This document shows, one piece after another, positions 36,437 to 45,721 of a stretch of 64,000 nucleotides of DNA. The DNA comes from Saltatorellus ferox (GTDB lineage Bacteria > Planctomycetota > UBA1135 > GCA-002686595). The notes under the pieces are model-generated. The model searched no databases. It saw only the letters and a program-made list of their open reading frames with translations, and was not told the origin of the DNA. The number at the start of each line of letters is the position of its first letter. The stretch's first letter is position 1. A program made the position numbers and the translations under genes. The DNA lies in NCBI GenBank assembly GCA_007751475.1, contig CP036434.1, forward strand, positions 4,097,524 through 4,161,523, given 5' to 3'.

Positions 36437-39088
36437 ATGAGACTCAGAGACTCGCTACTCCCGACCGCCCTCCTCGCAGCCTTACTTGTCACCTCGGCCT
36501 TCGCCCAGGAATCGACGACCGACGAAACGTCGCTTCAGGACCGCCTCGCCCGATGGGAACTAAACGCCACCGTCGGAGTGCCCGACGAGAGGGCGATGGA
36601 AGAACTCAAGGAGCTGATCGCTGCGGCGAAAATGGAGGCGAGGGCGGACGTCGTCGCCAAGGGGAAGGCCCTCCTCGCCATGTATACCATCGAGGATGCA
36701 GAGGCTCTGGGGAGCCTCCGCACGAGCGTGGCGGCGGCTACGGCTCAGCTGGAGGAACTCAAGCTGGAGGCAGAGATCCAGGCGGCCCTCGAACGGGGCG
36801 ACGAGAGCTTCCTGGACTCGCTGGGTAAGTACGCCCTTCCCGTGCTGACTCGCCTTGCACTGGAAAGCAGCGGGCTCCCTTCGAAAGGAGGTTCTGTTAC
36901 GGCGCTGTCGTACGTGGCGAAGGCTGCCCCGGCCGAAGCGCTCACGGTGATCGTCGCGTTGCTCGGGAGTGACAACCCGCTCTTGCGTGAGCTGGCACTA
37001 AATGCGTCGGTGCGCCCGCTCACGGGCAACTCCGGGAAGGTCTGGCTACCGGAGGGCGACTACGACTGGAGACCGGCTGACCCTGCCTGGACCATGATTG
37101 CCGAGAGCGCCGCGAAGGAGCCGGGCCTCGACCCGGTGATCCAGGGCCGAATCCTGGGAGCGTTCGCGAGGAAAGGGTGGCTCGACCCGTCGGCCAAAGC
37201 GCCTGCACTCCGGCTGGCGAACCAAGGTCTCCTGCCCCTCGGGAGCATCTGCGTCGCCCCCCGAGGGCGCTGGCTCTACGAAGAACTCTTCGAGTCAGGA
37301 AACGCCACGACCCGCTATTCCGCAGCCAAGAACCTCAGCACCTCTCCCTTTAGAGAGGTTCTGTTCCAGGCTGCAGTGGATGAGGAAGAGAGCATTCAGA
37401 AGATCGCAGCCACTTCCCTGCTCTTTGGTGCCGTGTTCGCATACACCGACGAGCGACACCAAGGTGGAGACGGTCGACCCTTCATCCCTGAGCCGTCATC
37501 CGAGCTGACGAGCGCCTTCCAAGCGCTCGTGACCTCCCCGTTTGCAGATGTCGCCGAGGCGGCCGTGATGAACGCGCGTCGTCGAATCGACGAGAGCGGT
37601 TCGCTGCCATTTGGAGGTGAAGTTCTCCTTGATCTCGTCAAGGCCGTAGCGGACACAGAGCTCAAGTGGAATCTGATCAGCCTCCTGAAGGGAATCCCCG
37701 GGGAGGAGCGCGTACCCACCTTGACGGCAGCGGTCGAGCACGTTGCGCCTCTCATGGAGGAGCTAGAACGCTGGGAGCAAGTCCTAAGGCTCATGAGCAA
37801 TCTCCCCGGATACGGGATTCCTTCCTCGGAGAACTTCTGGACGCTGGCGGACTCCCTGGGAGTGTGGCTTCCGATGGAGAACCCGCGTGTTCGGCAGCAA
37901 TGGTCGAGCATCGTGAATGCAGCCGTCACTTATAGAGGCGTCTCAGCGGGCCCCATGCTCGATTGGCTCGCCAGGTACGGGCTGGATGAGGAGTGGCCCT
38001 TTCAGTGGAACATGAATGGGTGGCTGAGAGCGCTCTCCCCCGAGCAACGTCTTCGCCTGATGGTGGAATTCTCGCCGCGAATCTTCGGAGACCACGAAAG
38101 CAACATCGCCGCACTGATCCGGGAGAGGTATCTCCCGGACCGGACATCATTGGAGGGCGCGATCCAGGACACACGATCTTCTGACGTCGTCCGAGTGGAG
38201 GCCGCAGAGCGTCTACTCACTCGAGTCCATGATGGCAGGCTCGATGAGGATTGGCTCCCGGCACTCGCTCGCTCCATCTACGCCTACCGACCGGGATCCT
38301 CTCAGCCCGAAGGCCTCGTGCAATCCATGACGGAGCGGCAGCGCTCGATCCTGTTCAAGCTCTGGCTCAGCGACCGTGAGGCACCGGATGGCTTCGTGCT
38401 GGCGATGTACCCGCTGATCGAGGACCAGTCGATGCTGGACGAAGTTCTGCAGCGTTTTCCGAGAGCGAGCTGGTCCGCGCTCGAGGGAGAGAACCAAAGG
38501 CTGCTGCAATCAGCCGTGGACTTTGCCGTTCAACGGTCCGAGGAGACTCTTCACCCTCTACTTCAGGGCGATCTCTCCGAGATGGTGAACGTGTACCCGG
38601 CGATCGCGGGTGCCATCTCGAACCACCGCTTCCCCTGTTTGCAGCCGGTGGCGGAGCGGATCCTCCGCGAGGCGCCGGACAACCTTGCGAGCAAGCGCAG
38701 CGCCATCCTGGCCGTGGCGGGCTACTTCAACGCCAGTGCCGCGAACGCACTCCTCGAGACTTCGCGCCTTTCGGTAGACCCCTTCGTTCGGAAGGAAGCC
38801 ATGGAAGCGCTCGGTGAGATCACCGAGTGGCGAGAGACAGCTCGCATCTGGAGCCGGGCGGCGGATGCTGAAGTTCAGCGAGCGGACGCCATCGCCGAAC
38901 TCGTCGCGCTCATCGAGGATCCGACTCAGTCCGGCGAAGTGCGCGCGGCTTCGATACGCGGGCTCGGGCTACTCGCCGCGGCAGAGCAGCTGCCGCTCAT
39001 CATCCGGGGGATCACCTCGGATGAGCCAGAGATCCAGGCCGCAGCGCGCGCGGCGCTGGCTCGGCTAGAGCAGGAAGCGGACCGGTAG
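36437..39088 (+). CDS. Secreted HEAT-repeat-like protein
   Basis: An 883-residue protein with a clear Sec signal (MRLRDSLLPTALLAALLVTSAFAQ). The ATG at 36437 was chosen because the signal peptide begins there; the open frame upstream is unlikely to be coding. The mature protein is nearly all alpha-helical, with HEAT-like units such as ALTVIVALLGSDNPLLRELALNA and, near the C terminus, VRAASIRGLGLLAAAEQLP and EIQAAARAALARLEQ. No catalytic motif is visible. Codon use is slightly less GC-biased than in the neighbours. It follows the two-component genes on the same strand and converges, with a 6-bp gap, on the GNAT gene. A structural or binding role at the envelope is the most that can be inferred. 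Confidence 0.8.
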   Translation: MRLRDSLLPTALLAALLVTSAFAQESTTDETSLQDRLARWELNATVGVPDERAMEELKELIAAAKMEARADVVAKGKALLAMYTIEDAEALGSLRTSVAAATAQLEELKLEAEIQAALERGDESFLDSLGKYALPVLTRLALESSGLPSKGGSVTALSYVAKAAPAEALTVIVALLGSDNPLLRELALNASVRPLTGNSGKVWLPEGDYDWRPADPAWTMIAESAAKEPGLDPVIQGRILGAFARKGWLDPSAKAPALRLANQGLLPLGSICVAPRGRWLYEELFESGNATTRYSAAKNLSTSPFREVLFQAAVDEEESIQKIAATSLLFGAVFAYTDERHQGGDGRPFIPEPSSELTSAFQALVTSPFADVAEAAVMNARRRIDESGSLPFGGEVLLDLVKAVADTELKWNLISLLKGIPGEERVPTLTAAVEHVAPLMEELERWEQVLRLMSNLPGYGIPSSENFWTLADSLGVWLPMENPRVRQQWSSIVNAAVTYRGVSAGPMLDWLARYGLDEEWPFQWNMNGWLRALSPEQRLRLMVEFSPRIFGDHESNIAALIRERYLPDRTSLEGAIQDTRSSDVVRVEAAERLLTRVHDGRLDEDWLPALARSIYAYRPGSSQPEGLVQSMTERQRSILFKLWLSDREAPDGFVLAMYPLIEDQSMLDEVLQRFPRASWSALEGENQRLLQSAVDFAVQRSEETLHPLLQGDLSEMVNVYPAIAGAISNHRFPCLQPVAERILREAPDNLASKRSAILAVAGYFNASAANALLETSRLSVDPFVRKEAMEALGEITEWRETARIWSRAADAEVQRADAIAELVALIEDPTQSGEVRAASIRGLGLLAAAEQLPLIIRGITSDEPEIQAAARAALARLEQEADR

Positions 39089-39094
39089 ACGTGG

Positions 39095-39844
39095 CTACTC
39101 GAGGAGTGCGGCCTGCACCTGGCCCACTTCCTCGAAGCCCAGGCGGTTCGAAAGGGCGAGGGAGGCCCGGCTGCGCTCGTTCGCGATCCAGACCGGGCGC
39201 CTGGCTCGCTCTTGCTGGTGCAGGATGAGCGCCGCCGCACAGGAGGTGCCGTGGCCCTCGCGGCGGAAGGCCTGGAACGTGTCGATCGAGATATCGAAGT
39301 ACGTCTCGGTCTCCACGAACGCGTAGGCGATCGACGCGATGCGATCCAGGGCCACCGTGCAAGCCACGGCGGGCCAGGGTTTCAGGATCGCGAACTCTGC
39401 CGCGGCGTCCGACGGAAGGGTGGCCAGGAGCGCTTCGGAAGGGTCGGGCAGGATCCGCGCGTCGTGCTGGATCAGGGACGGGAGTCGTTCGAACGGTTCC
39501 CCTCCCTGAAAGGTCTGCACGACGTTGCGGCCGAGGTTGGCCACCCCCTCCTGTGCGAGCCAGGCCTCGGCGCACTCCAGCGTAAGGTGAAGCTTGAGCC
39601 CGTCGCGCGCGCGCCCGCTTTCCGATGCCGCCACCCGGAGCGAGCCCAGCAGATCGACGGACGGAGCTCCATAGCCCACGGCCAAGCCGTATCTCGGCAC
39701 CATCACGAAGCCAGACGCTGCTGGCTCGCGCGGGTCCCCTATCAGCCGGAGCTCCGCGGCACCGAAGAGCAGCCCGCGTACCTCGACGTGCATCGGGTCA
39801 TCGGGCAGGGACTCCACCAGGATCTCATAGAGCGAATCCGACAT
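39095..39844 (-). CDS. GNAT family N-acetyltransferase
   Basis: A 249-residue protein. The C-terminal half is a GNAT domain: FDISIDTFQAFRREGHGTSCAAALI contains the acetyl-CoA pyrophosphate-binding R/Q-x-x-G-x-G/A loop (RREGHG), followed by VWIANERSRASLALSNRLGFEEVG, the typical end of the fold. The N-terminal ~100 residues are a poorly defined lead domain seen in some GNAT proteins of this size. The substrate cannot be predicted. The gene converges on the HEAT-like gene, 6 bp away, and lies downstream of DUF2853, separated by a hairpin terminator. Confidence 0.85.
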   Translation of the reverse strand: MSDSLYEILVESLPDDPMHVEVRGLLFGAAELRLIGDPREPAASGFVMVPRYGLAVGYGAPSVDLLGSLRVAASESGRARDGLKLHLTLECAEAWLAQEGVANLGRNVVQTFQGGEPFERLPSLIQHDARILPDPSEALLATLPSDAAAEFAILKPWPAVACTVALDRIASIAYAFVETETYFDISIDTFQAFRREGHGTSCAAALILHQQERARRPVWIANERSRASLALSNRLGFEEVGQVQAALLE

Positions 39845-39861
39845 CGGTCCTGGATCATAGA

Positions 39862-39898
39862 AAGACCCGCCGAGCGCCGTTCGCGCAGGGCGGGTCTT
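39862..39898 (-). terminator. Rho-independent-type terminator after the DUF2853 gene
   Basis: AAGACCCGCC (39862-39871) pairs perfectly with GGCGGGTCTT (39889-39898). Read on the minus strand, the stem runs into TTTCTAT. It lies 69 bp past the DUF2853 stop. Confidence 0.7.
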
Positions 39899-39966
39899 CC
39901 GGTGAGCTCGACGCCGAAACGCCCAGGCTCAGCTGGCATCAGCCGTTGACGGCTGGGGGACAGCGA

Positions 39967-40302
39967 TCAGGCGAACACCGACTCCTTGCCCAGATCCTTC
40001 GTGATCAGGTAGTAGAAAACGGGACGAAGCTTCTTCGTGTTGGACTTGCCGATCTTCTCGGTGCAGCGCGCCAGACAAGCGTCCATCTCGGCGCCAGCTT
40101 CCACGCCAAGCTTCTTCGTGACCCAGTTCTTCACCGTCTGCATTTCACCTTCGTCGCCGGTCGCCACGACGAGCGCGTCTGCGTTGTAGATCGAGGGCCC
40201 GAGGGCCTTGGCGACGTTGGTCAGAAGCGTCTCATCGATCTCGATGCCCTGCTTGGTCATCTGGTCCTTGCACTTGGTGAGAACGTCGTCGAGTTTGCTC
40301 AT
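39967..40302 (-). CDS. DUF2853 family protein
   Basis: A 111-residue cytoplasmic protein matching the small DUF2853 family across its whole length. The conserved segments are TLLTNVAKALGPSIYNADA, VKNWVTKKLGVEAGAEMDA and KKLRPVFYYLITKDLGKE. The function of the family is unknown. It is lysine-rich compared with its neighbours, and its codons are the preferred GC-ending ones (many AAG and CTC), suggesting high expression. It is a single-gene unit: a hairpin terminator follows, and a 141-bp gap precedes it in which its promoter should lie. Confidence 0.9.
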   Translation of the reverse strand: MSKLDDVLTKCKDQMTKQGIEIDETLLTNVAKALGPSIYNADALVVATGDEGEMQTVKNWVTKKLGVEAGAEMDACLARCTEKIGKSNTKKLRPVFYYLITKDLGKESVFA

Positions 40303-40443
40303 CGGATTGGGGGGTCTGGTATCAGGGGTGTGGGGAGAGTGTAAGCGGGGTCTATGCTGCCCTTCAGGAGGCTCGATTCCAGCGAAAACGCCGGTTCCGA
40401 GGGGGAACCACCCACCAGAGGCCCTCGCAGGCTGACAAACCGT

Positions 40444-42324
40444 TCAGCGTGTTTCAAGCGGGGCGGGAAGCTCCGAGACCGGGATGCGCAAACTCGCGAT
40501 CCAGGCCTCCTCTCCGGCCGTCCAGTGCCCGTAGGTCGTCGCCAGGATCACGGGCTCCCGGCCCGCCGGGTCCGCCGCCGCTGGGTCACCGGGGAGCAGC
40601 TCCAGGGCGGGGTACGCGCAGTCCGACCCCTTCAGGTTGTCCATGAGGCGCAGGCGAAGCTGGCCCTGGCGGCCCTCGAGGATGTCCTCGAAGGTGCCGA
40701 CCCAGGCGACCCAATCCCCCCACCGCGGGCTGTCCAGGCCCATGTCGCGGAAGCTGATGAAGAGCCTGCCATCGGGGAGCCGCAGCACCTGGTGACGATC
40801 GCCCGTGAGGGCGCCTGACATGGCGCTCGGACCGCTCCAGGTCTGGCCCTCATCGGTGGACGTGACGACCTGGGAGTTCCTCTGGCGGCTGTTCTCGCGC
40901 AGGAGCAGCGCCAGGGTGCCGCCGTCTCGCACGAAGCCAGGCTCGCAGAGATGCCCGAGCGGCCAGCGAACGATGGGCTCGGGGCTCGACCACGTGACGC
41001 CTGCATCAGCGGAGCGCGTCTGAAAAACGGTGAAGCCCCGCGATCCGGGGCGCGGCCCGAAGAAGCGGCCATCGTCGTGGAACCAGGCGAGGGTCGAACC
41101 GTCCCGCACCCGCGCGTGATCGCCCATGACCACGATGCCGCCCCAGGGGGCCTGCTCTCCGCTGCCCGGCTGCGCAGGCACCTCCAGCTCGCCCCACGTC
41201 ACGCCGCCGTCCGCAGACAGCGCGCGGCGCGCGGGGTAGAGTCCGCTCCAGAGGACCTCGTTCGAGGTGCTGCCGTCGGCCGCGGACACGCGCATCAGCA
41301 CCGGCGTTTCCTTCGACGTGGCCCACGACTCCGGCACGGGGAGCCGCTCGCTCCAGGTGCGGCCGCCGTCGGTCGAACGCTTCATCACGATCGGCCCGCG
41401 ACCGTGGCCCTTCGGATACACGCAGAGGATCGTCTTGCCGTCGGGCATCACGTCGGTGGACGGGTGGCCCAGGTACTGGCCCGGCTCGCGATCGACGGTG
41501 ATGACGCGCTCCGGGCGCGTGGCGTAGTCGATCTCCGGAAGCGTCCAGCCCCGCGACGGCGCCGCGTGCGCCGACAGCACGCGCGGGCGAATGCCGCCCT
41601 CTGCCACGCGCCCCTCGATGAGGTCCGCGACCTCTTCGGCCTGCCATGCGTGGCCGGCAGAGGACGCGTGCACGCCATCGGCGCGCCAGGACTGAACGAG
41701 CTCCGCTCCGCGCAGGCGGTCGGCCGCATGCACGGCGATCACCGGCACGCGCAGCTCTTCGCCCACGCCCCGCACGATGCCCGCGTAGGCACCCAAGAGG
41801 CGATCGAAGCCCCACTCGTCGCCCGTGTCGTAGGGCGCATCGATGTCGATCCCCGGCGGCGCCGAGCCGTAGCGCGCGCGCAGCTCGTCCGTCCAGACCA
41901 TCGCGCCCGGCTCGCACAGGATCACCCGCGCCCCGGAGCCCTCGATCGTCGCCACGAGGTCGACGAGGTTCGAGCGAAAGGCGCCCGGCGCGACGCGCGG
42001 GAAGTCCTCACCGGCCGGAAGCTCGACCCAGGCGTCCGACTGGCCGTACTGCAGCACGACGACGTCGGGGTCGCGCGCCAGCACGTCCCGCCTGAGCCGA
42101 TGGAGCGCGGTCACGGTCGTGTCCCGCTCGACCGCTTCGTTCTCGACCTCGATCCGCACGCCGTCGAGGCGCTCGGTCAGCATGATCTCCAGACGCTCCG
42201 GCCACCCGCGACTCTTCCCGCCCGTGCCAGCGACGAACCCGTCCCCCATCGCGATCACCCGAAGGGTAGGCGGATCGACGGACTGGGGCGCGGGGCTGAG
42301 TAGCAGGACGGCGGTCAGGAGCAT
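40444..42324 (-). CDS. Secreted sialidase-like protein with degenerate SGNH domain
   Basis: A 626-residue exported protein (short signal MLLTAVLLLSPAPQS). Residues ~20-240 form an SGNH/GDSL-like domain in which block V is intact (ADGVHASSAGHAW) but the catalytic Ser of block I is Gly (IAMGDGFVAGTG) and block III reads YGQSDAW. Esterase activity is therefore doubtful. Residues ~265-620 form a sialidase-type beta-propeller with four Asp boxes: STDGGRTW, SADGGVTW, SADAGVTW and STDEGQTW. A neuraminidase or related exo-glycosidase is likely; substrate range is uncertain. It starts 33 bp after the fucosidase stop, in the same operon, so the pair probably attacks fucosylated and sialylated (or similar) glycans. 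Confidence 0.85.
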   Translation of the reverse strand: MLLTAVLLLSPAPQSVDPPTLRVIAMGDGFVAGTGGKSRGWPERLEIMLTERLDGVRIEVENEAVERDTTVTALHRLRRDVLARDPDVVVLQYGQSDAWVELPAGEDFPRVAPGAFRSNLVDLVATIEGSGARVILCEPGAMVWTDELRARYGSAPPGIDIDAPYDTGDEWGFDRLLGAYAGIVRGVGEELRVPVIAVHAADRLRGAELVQSWRADGVHASSAGHAWQAEEVADLIEGRVAEGGIRPRVLSAHAAPSRGWTLPEIDYATRPERVITVDREPGQYLGHPSTDVMPDGKTILCVYPKGHGRGPIVMKRSTDGGRTWSERLPVPESWATSKETPVLMRVSAADGSTSNEVLWSGLYPARRALSADGGVTWGELEVPAQPGSGEQAPWGGIVVMGDHARVRDGSTLAWFHDDGRFFGPRPGSRGFTVFQTRSADAGVTWSSPEPIVRWPLGHLCEPGFVRDGGTLALLLRENSRQRNSQVVTSTDEGQTWSGPSAMSGALTGDRHQVLRLPDGRLFISFRDMGLDSPRWGDWVAWVGTFEDILEGRQGQLRLRLMDNLKGSDCAYPALELLPGDPAAADPAGREPVILATTYGHWTAGEEAWIASLRIPVSELPAPLETR

Positions 42325-42357
42325 GGCGCGAAGGGGTGGGGTTGAATTCGGGTCGGA

Positions 42358-44652
42358 TCAGCGGAAGAGAACGTTCTCGGGGATGGCCTGATCGCGGCCG
42401 ACACCCGGGCCCGTCCAGCGGACCTCCAGCGCCGACGAGCCGCGCGCGTTGAACCACTCGACGCGAATCGGGTGGTAGCCGGCTCGCAGGGCGACCTTGC
42501 CCTCCTTGCGCACCATGCCATGGAGCCCGTCATTGTCCACGACGAGCTCGTCGTGCAGATAGAGCCGACTGCCGTCGTCGGACACCAGAGCCAGCGTGTA
42601 GAGACCATCCTGGGGAACCTGCACGAACCCGTCGAAGCGAACGGCGCACTGCTCGCGCCTCGTCACCACGCTCACATCGAAGCCCGCGGTTTCCTTCACG
42701 CCGATCGGGTCGCGACCGGCCATCTGGTCCAGGGTCTGCCAGCCTTCCTCGAAGACTGAGGCCCGCAGGCCCGGGTCCGGCGGCTTGATGAACGCGATGG
42801 CGGGCTTCCAGTCTGCGTTGCTCAGGACCTCGTAGCGCGCCACGGCTTCGAAAGGGGAAGCCTGCGCTCCGTCGAAGGCGCGCGCACGGAGCTGGCCGGT
42901 GGTCGTGATCGAGAGGGGCTCGGCGTAGAGCGGGGACTCGGCCGTGACCTCGGAACCGTCCAGCGTGTAGCGGATCTGCTGGCCTGCGCGCGAGGCGAGC
43001 GTGACGGGGATCGGATGGATCGACGTGCCCGACTTCGGCTCGACGGTGACCTTCGGCGGCGACAGGTAGAGCGACAGGCGGGACAGCGCGGGCGTCGCGA
43101 GCGTACCGTCGATCGCGATGCGAATGCGCCGCGACTTCGTCTCGGGGATCCGGAGGATTCGGCGCGCGCCGATCGTGGTGCCGGCCGCCACCTCGCGCCA
43201 TCCCGCCTCGGCTCCCTGGCCCTGCTGGACCGCGAGGGCGCCTGGCTTCGGGCCGCCCTGGCCTGCCGCTTCGTCCTCGACGAGAACGCGGAAGCGCGTG
43301 ATGCGCTGGCCGAGCTGGATCGGCTCCTCCAGCCACACCTCGTCGAAGATCATCGGATCCGGCAGCCGGAACTCGACCCAGGCGAGGCACTTGCCGTCGG
43401 CGTCGTGCCCGTCGTCCACGGACCAGAAGACACCACGACTCGGATCGAGGAGGCCGATCGGGTCCATGGCCTGGGCGCCACCGCGCACGTTCGAGGCGGA
43501 GTGAACCGCGCCGCCGCGCTGGACGGCAGTGTTCAGCACGTCGCGTGAGTGCGTGGCTTCCAGGATCAGGCCGAGCTGCGCCAGCCGCGCGACGTCCACG
43601 TCGACGAGCTGGCCGCGGGTATCGGGCGGCACGTTGAGGAGGAAGTTCCCGCCGCGGCCGACCGATGCATACCAGGTGTCCAGCAGAAGATCGAGGCCCT
43701 TGAGCCCGCCATCGAGCCCCGCCTTCCAGAACCAGCCGGGGCGGATCGATGTGTTGCACTCGTAGGGCACCCAGTGCGTTCCGCCCTGGTGGCCGGTGTT
43801 GAGTTCGTCCATCTTGCTCGTGCCGATGGTGATCTCATCGCGGTTGAGCGTTCCCCAGTTCGTCTCGCTGCCGATCGCGCGCTCGTTGCCGCACCAGCGC
43901 ACGTCCGGACCGGCGTCGGAGAAGATCACGGCGCCGGGCTGGTGCTCGCGCACGACGCCTACGAAGCGATCCCAGTCGTAGGTCTGGCGCTTGCCGTTCG
44001 GGCCCTCGCCGTTCGCGCCGTCGAACCAGACCTCGGCCACGTCGCCGTAGCGCGTGAGCGCCTCGGTGAGCTGGGCAGCGAAGTGTTCGTTGTACTCGTC
44101 GCCGCTGCCGTAGGTGGGCTCGTGCTTGTCCCAGGGCGACAGATAGACGCCGAACCAGAGGCCTTCGTCGCGACATGCGTCGGAAAGTGCCTTCAGTACG
44201 TCGCCCTTGCCGTCCATCCAGCGGCTCGACGCCACGTCATGGGTCGTGACGTCCGAAGGCCAGAGGCAGAAGCCGTCGTGGTGCTTCGCCGTGAGGATGA
44301 CGCCGGTCATGCCGGCCGCCTTGAAGGCGCGGACCCACTGGCGGGCGTCGAGGTCCGTGGGAAAGAACTCGTCGGGGTTCTCCTCGCCCTCGCCCCACTC
44401 GACGCCGGTGAAGGTGTTCGGGCCGAAGTGGACGAACGCGTAGAAGGTCCGGTCGCGCCAGGCGAGCTGGTGCTCGTTCGGGATGGCCCCAAAGGAGGGG
44501 AGCGCGGAAGACGGTGGCTCGGGAGAGGACGCCGAGGCCTCGGCCACGGGCTCCTGGACAGGCGGGAGGGTGGCGGCCTCCTGCTTCAGCATGGAGAGAG
44601 GGGCGAGTGCGACGAAGAGACCCAAGGGGACGGCTGGCATCATGATGGCCAT
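42358..44652 (-). CDS. GH29 alpha-L-fucosidase, multidomain, secreted
   Basis: A 764-residue exported enzyme removing alpha-L-fucose from glycans. After the signal peptide and an Ala/Pro/Ser linker comes the GH29 catalytic domain (~55-370). Its features are LAWRDRTFYAFVHFGPNTFTG-type N terminus, LTAKHHDGFCLWPS, YLSPWDKHEPTYG, and the nucleophile Asp211 in AEVWFDGANGEG. An F5/8 type C (discoidin-like) domain follows (~385-535). Next is a chitobiase C-terminal-like beta domain (IRYTLDGSEVTAESPLYAEP, ~545-610). A C-terminal PA14 domain (~630-764) ends it (GLYTLALVSDDGSRLYLHDELV). The ATG at 44652 has AGGGG 6 bases upstream. It heads a two-gene operon with the sialidase-like protein. Confidence 0.92.
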   Translation of the reverse strand: MAIMMPAVPLGLFVALAPLSMLKQEAATLPPVQEPVAEASASSPEPPSSALPSFGAIPNEHQLAWRDRTFYAFVHFGPNTFTGVEWGEGEENPDEFFPTDLDARQWVRAFKAAGMTGVILTAKHHDGFCLWPSDVTTHDVASSRWMDGKGDVLKALSDACRDEGLWFGVYLSPWDKHEPTYGSGDEYNEHFAAQLTEALTRYGDVAEVWFDGANGEGPNGKRQTYDWDRFVGVVREHQPGAVIFSDAGPDVRWCGNERAIGSETNWGTLNRDEITIGTSKMDELNTGHQGGTHWVPYECNTSIRPGWFWKAGLDGGLKGLDLLLDTWYASVGRGGNFLLNVPPDTRGQLVDVDVARLAQLGLILEATHSRDVLNTAVQRGGAVHSASNVRGGAQAMDPIGLLDPSRGVFWSVDDGHDADGKCLAWVEFRLPDPMIFDEVWLEEPIQLGQRITRFRVLVEDEAAGQGGPKPGALAVQQGQGAEAGWREVAAGTTIGARRILRIPETKSRRIRIAIDGTLATPALSRLSLYLSPPKVTVEPKSGTSIHPIPVTLASRAGQQIRYTLDGSEVTAESPLYAEPLSITTTGQLRARAFDGAQASPFEAVARYEVLSNADWKPAIAFIKPPDPGLRASVFEEGWQTLDQMAGRDPIGVKETAGFDVSVVTRREQCAVRFDGFVQVPQDGLYTLALVSDDGSRLYLHDELVVDNDGLHGMVRKEGKVALRAGYHPIRVEWFNARGSSALEVRWTGPGVGRDQAIPENVLFR

Positions 44653-44696
44653 AGGGTACCCCTATAATGCTCTCGGGCGGTAGCGAAGGCGCGTCC

Positions 44697-44709
44697 TCAC
44701 CGCCGGTGA
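44697..44709. promoter_or_regulatory. 13-bp palindrome in the divergent fucosidase/NUDIX region
   Basis: TCACCG-C-CGGTGA is a perfect dyad in the 100-bp gap between divergent starts, 45 bp from the fucosidase ATG and 44 bp from the NUDIX ATG. Its position suits an operator; no regulator is identified. Confidence 0.35.
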
Positions 44710-44752
44710 TCCGCTACCCTGTGCGCCTATTGCCCCTTTCCTGACGAGCACC

Positions 44753-45349
44753 ATGAGCCATAAGTTTTGCCCCGACTGCGGCTCACCGTGTGAGAGCCAG
44801 ATACCCGAAGGGGACCACAAGCCCCGATCCGTCTGCACTGCCTGTGGGCACATCCACTACGTCAACCCGAACATGGTGGTCGGCTGCATCGTGGAGGCGG
44901 GGGGCGATCTGCTCCTGGCGAAGCGGGATATCGAGCCTGCCCTAGGTCGCTGGACGTTTCCGGCGGGCTACCTGGAGTGCGGCGAGTCGTGCGCCGACGG
45001 GGCGGCTCGAGAGACCATGGAGGAGACCGAAGCCAGGGTCGAAAGCCTCGGACTCTTCGCGCTCCTCGACATCCCCCACATCGCCCAGGTCTACGGCGTC
45101 TATCGCGCCCGCCTGATCGGCGAGCACTTCGCTCCCACCCCTGAGTCCAGCGAGGTCAAGCTCGTCTCGATCGACGAGATCCCCTGGGACAAGCTGGCCT
45201 TTCCCAGCGTGGCCACGGCGCTTCGCCTCTACGCCGAGGATCGCGCGAGTGGCACGATCCGTACGCACACGGGCATCGTCGAGTGGAGCGGCGAGGGCTC
45301 GCGCTTCGACCTCGCCAACTACCGCCTTCGCGAGCACCGCGCCCACTGA
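44753..45349 (+). CDS. NUDIX hydrolase with N-terminal zinc ribbon
   Basis: A 198-residue protein. A zinc ribbon is formed by CPDCG (Cys6, Cys9) and CTACG, followed by the linker HIHYVNPNMVVGCIV that is typical of NADH-pyrophosphatase-like NUDIX proteins. The NUDIX box is GYLECGESCADGAARETMEETEARV: the Gly, Glu, Arg-Glu and Glu-Glu residues needed for metal binding are all present, with Thr for the usual Gly near the end. These enzymes hydrolyse nucleoside-diphosphate derivatives (ADP-ribose, NADH). The specific substrate cannot be read from the sequence. It is followed after 18 bp by the DsrE-like gene, likely one transcript. Confidence 0.92.
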   Translation: MSHKFCPDCGSPCESQIPEGDHKPRSVCTACGHIHYVNPNMVVGCIVEAGGDLLLAKRDIEPALGRWTFPAGYLECGESCADGAARETMEETEARVESLGLFALLDIPHIAQVYGVYRARLIGEHFAPTPESSEVKLVSIDEIPWDKLAFPSVATALRLYAEDRASGTIRTHTGIVEWSGEGSRFDLANYRLREHRAH

Positions 45350-45367
45350 CGCCTTAACATCGAAACC

Positions 45368-45694
45368 ATGAAGACCGTCCTATTGCTGAATCAAGACCGG
45401 ATGGGCCACGGCGACGAGGCCCTCGGCCGCCGCATCCTCAAGACCTTCCTCCAGAAGGCCATCGCCCTTAAGGGTCTCGACGCCGTGCTCATGGTGAACG
45501 GCGGCGTGAAGCTGACGGCGGCGGGGAGCGAGGTCCTCGGCGAGCTCACCATGCTGGAGGAGAACGGCGTCGACATGGTCCCCTGCGGGACGTGTCTGGA
45601 GCAGTTCGGCGTGACGCCCGCGGTCGGCAAGGTCGGGTCGATGGATGAGATCATCGGTGCGATGAACCGGGCCGACAAGGTGATCACGCTGTAG
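45368..45694 (+). CDS. DsrE/YedF-like sulfurtransferase-family protein
   Basis: A 108-residue protein with the DsrE fold. The N terminus KTVLLLNQDRMGHGDEALGRRIL and the segment VPCGTCLEQFGV match the C-terminal domain of YedF, a protein linked to sulfur/selenium metabolism, where a CGTCL motif is characteristic. The TusA domain that precedes it in full-length YedF is absent, so it is a stand-alone DsrE-like unit. Two nearby cysteines suggest sulfur relay, which is not proven. A strong hairpin terminator follows 27 bp after the stop. Confidence 0.82.
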   Translation: MKTVLLLNQDRMGHGDEALGRRILKTFLQKAIALKGLDAVLMVNGGVKLTAAGSEVLGELTMLEENGVDMVPCGTCLEQFGVTPAVGKVGSMDEIIGAMNRADKVITL

Positions 45695-45721
45695 AGCCCG
45701 TCCGGATCGAACGGCAACGAA

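Noticed and set aside
44663..44668. TATAAT as a -10 box for the NUDIX gene
   Set aside because: No -35 element lies at 16-18 bp upstream, and it is about 85 bp from the start and within the likely leader of the divergent fucosidase gene.
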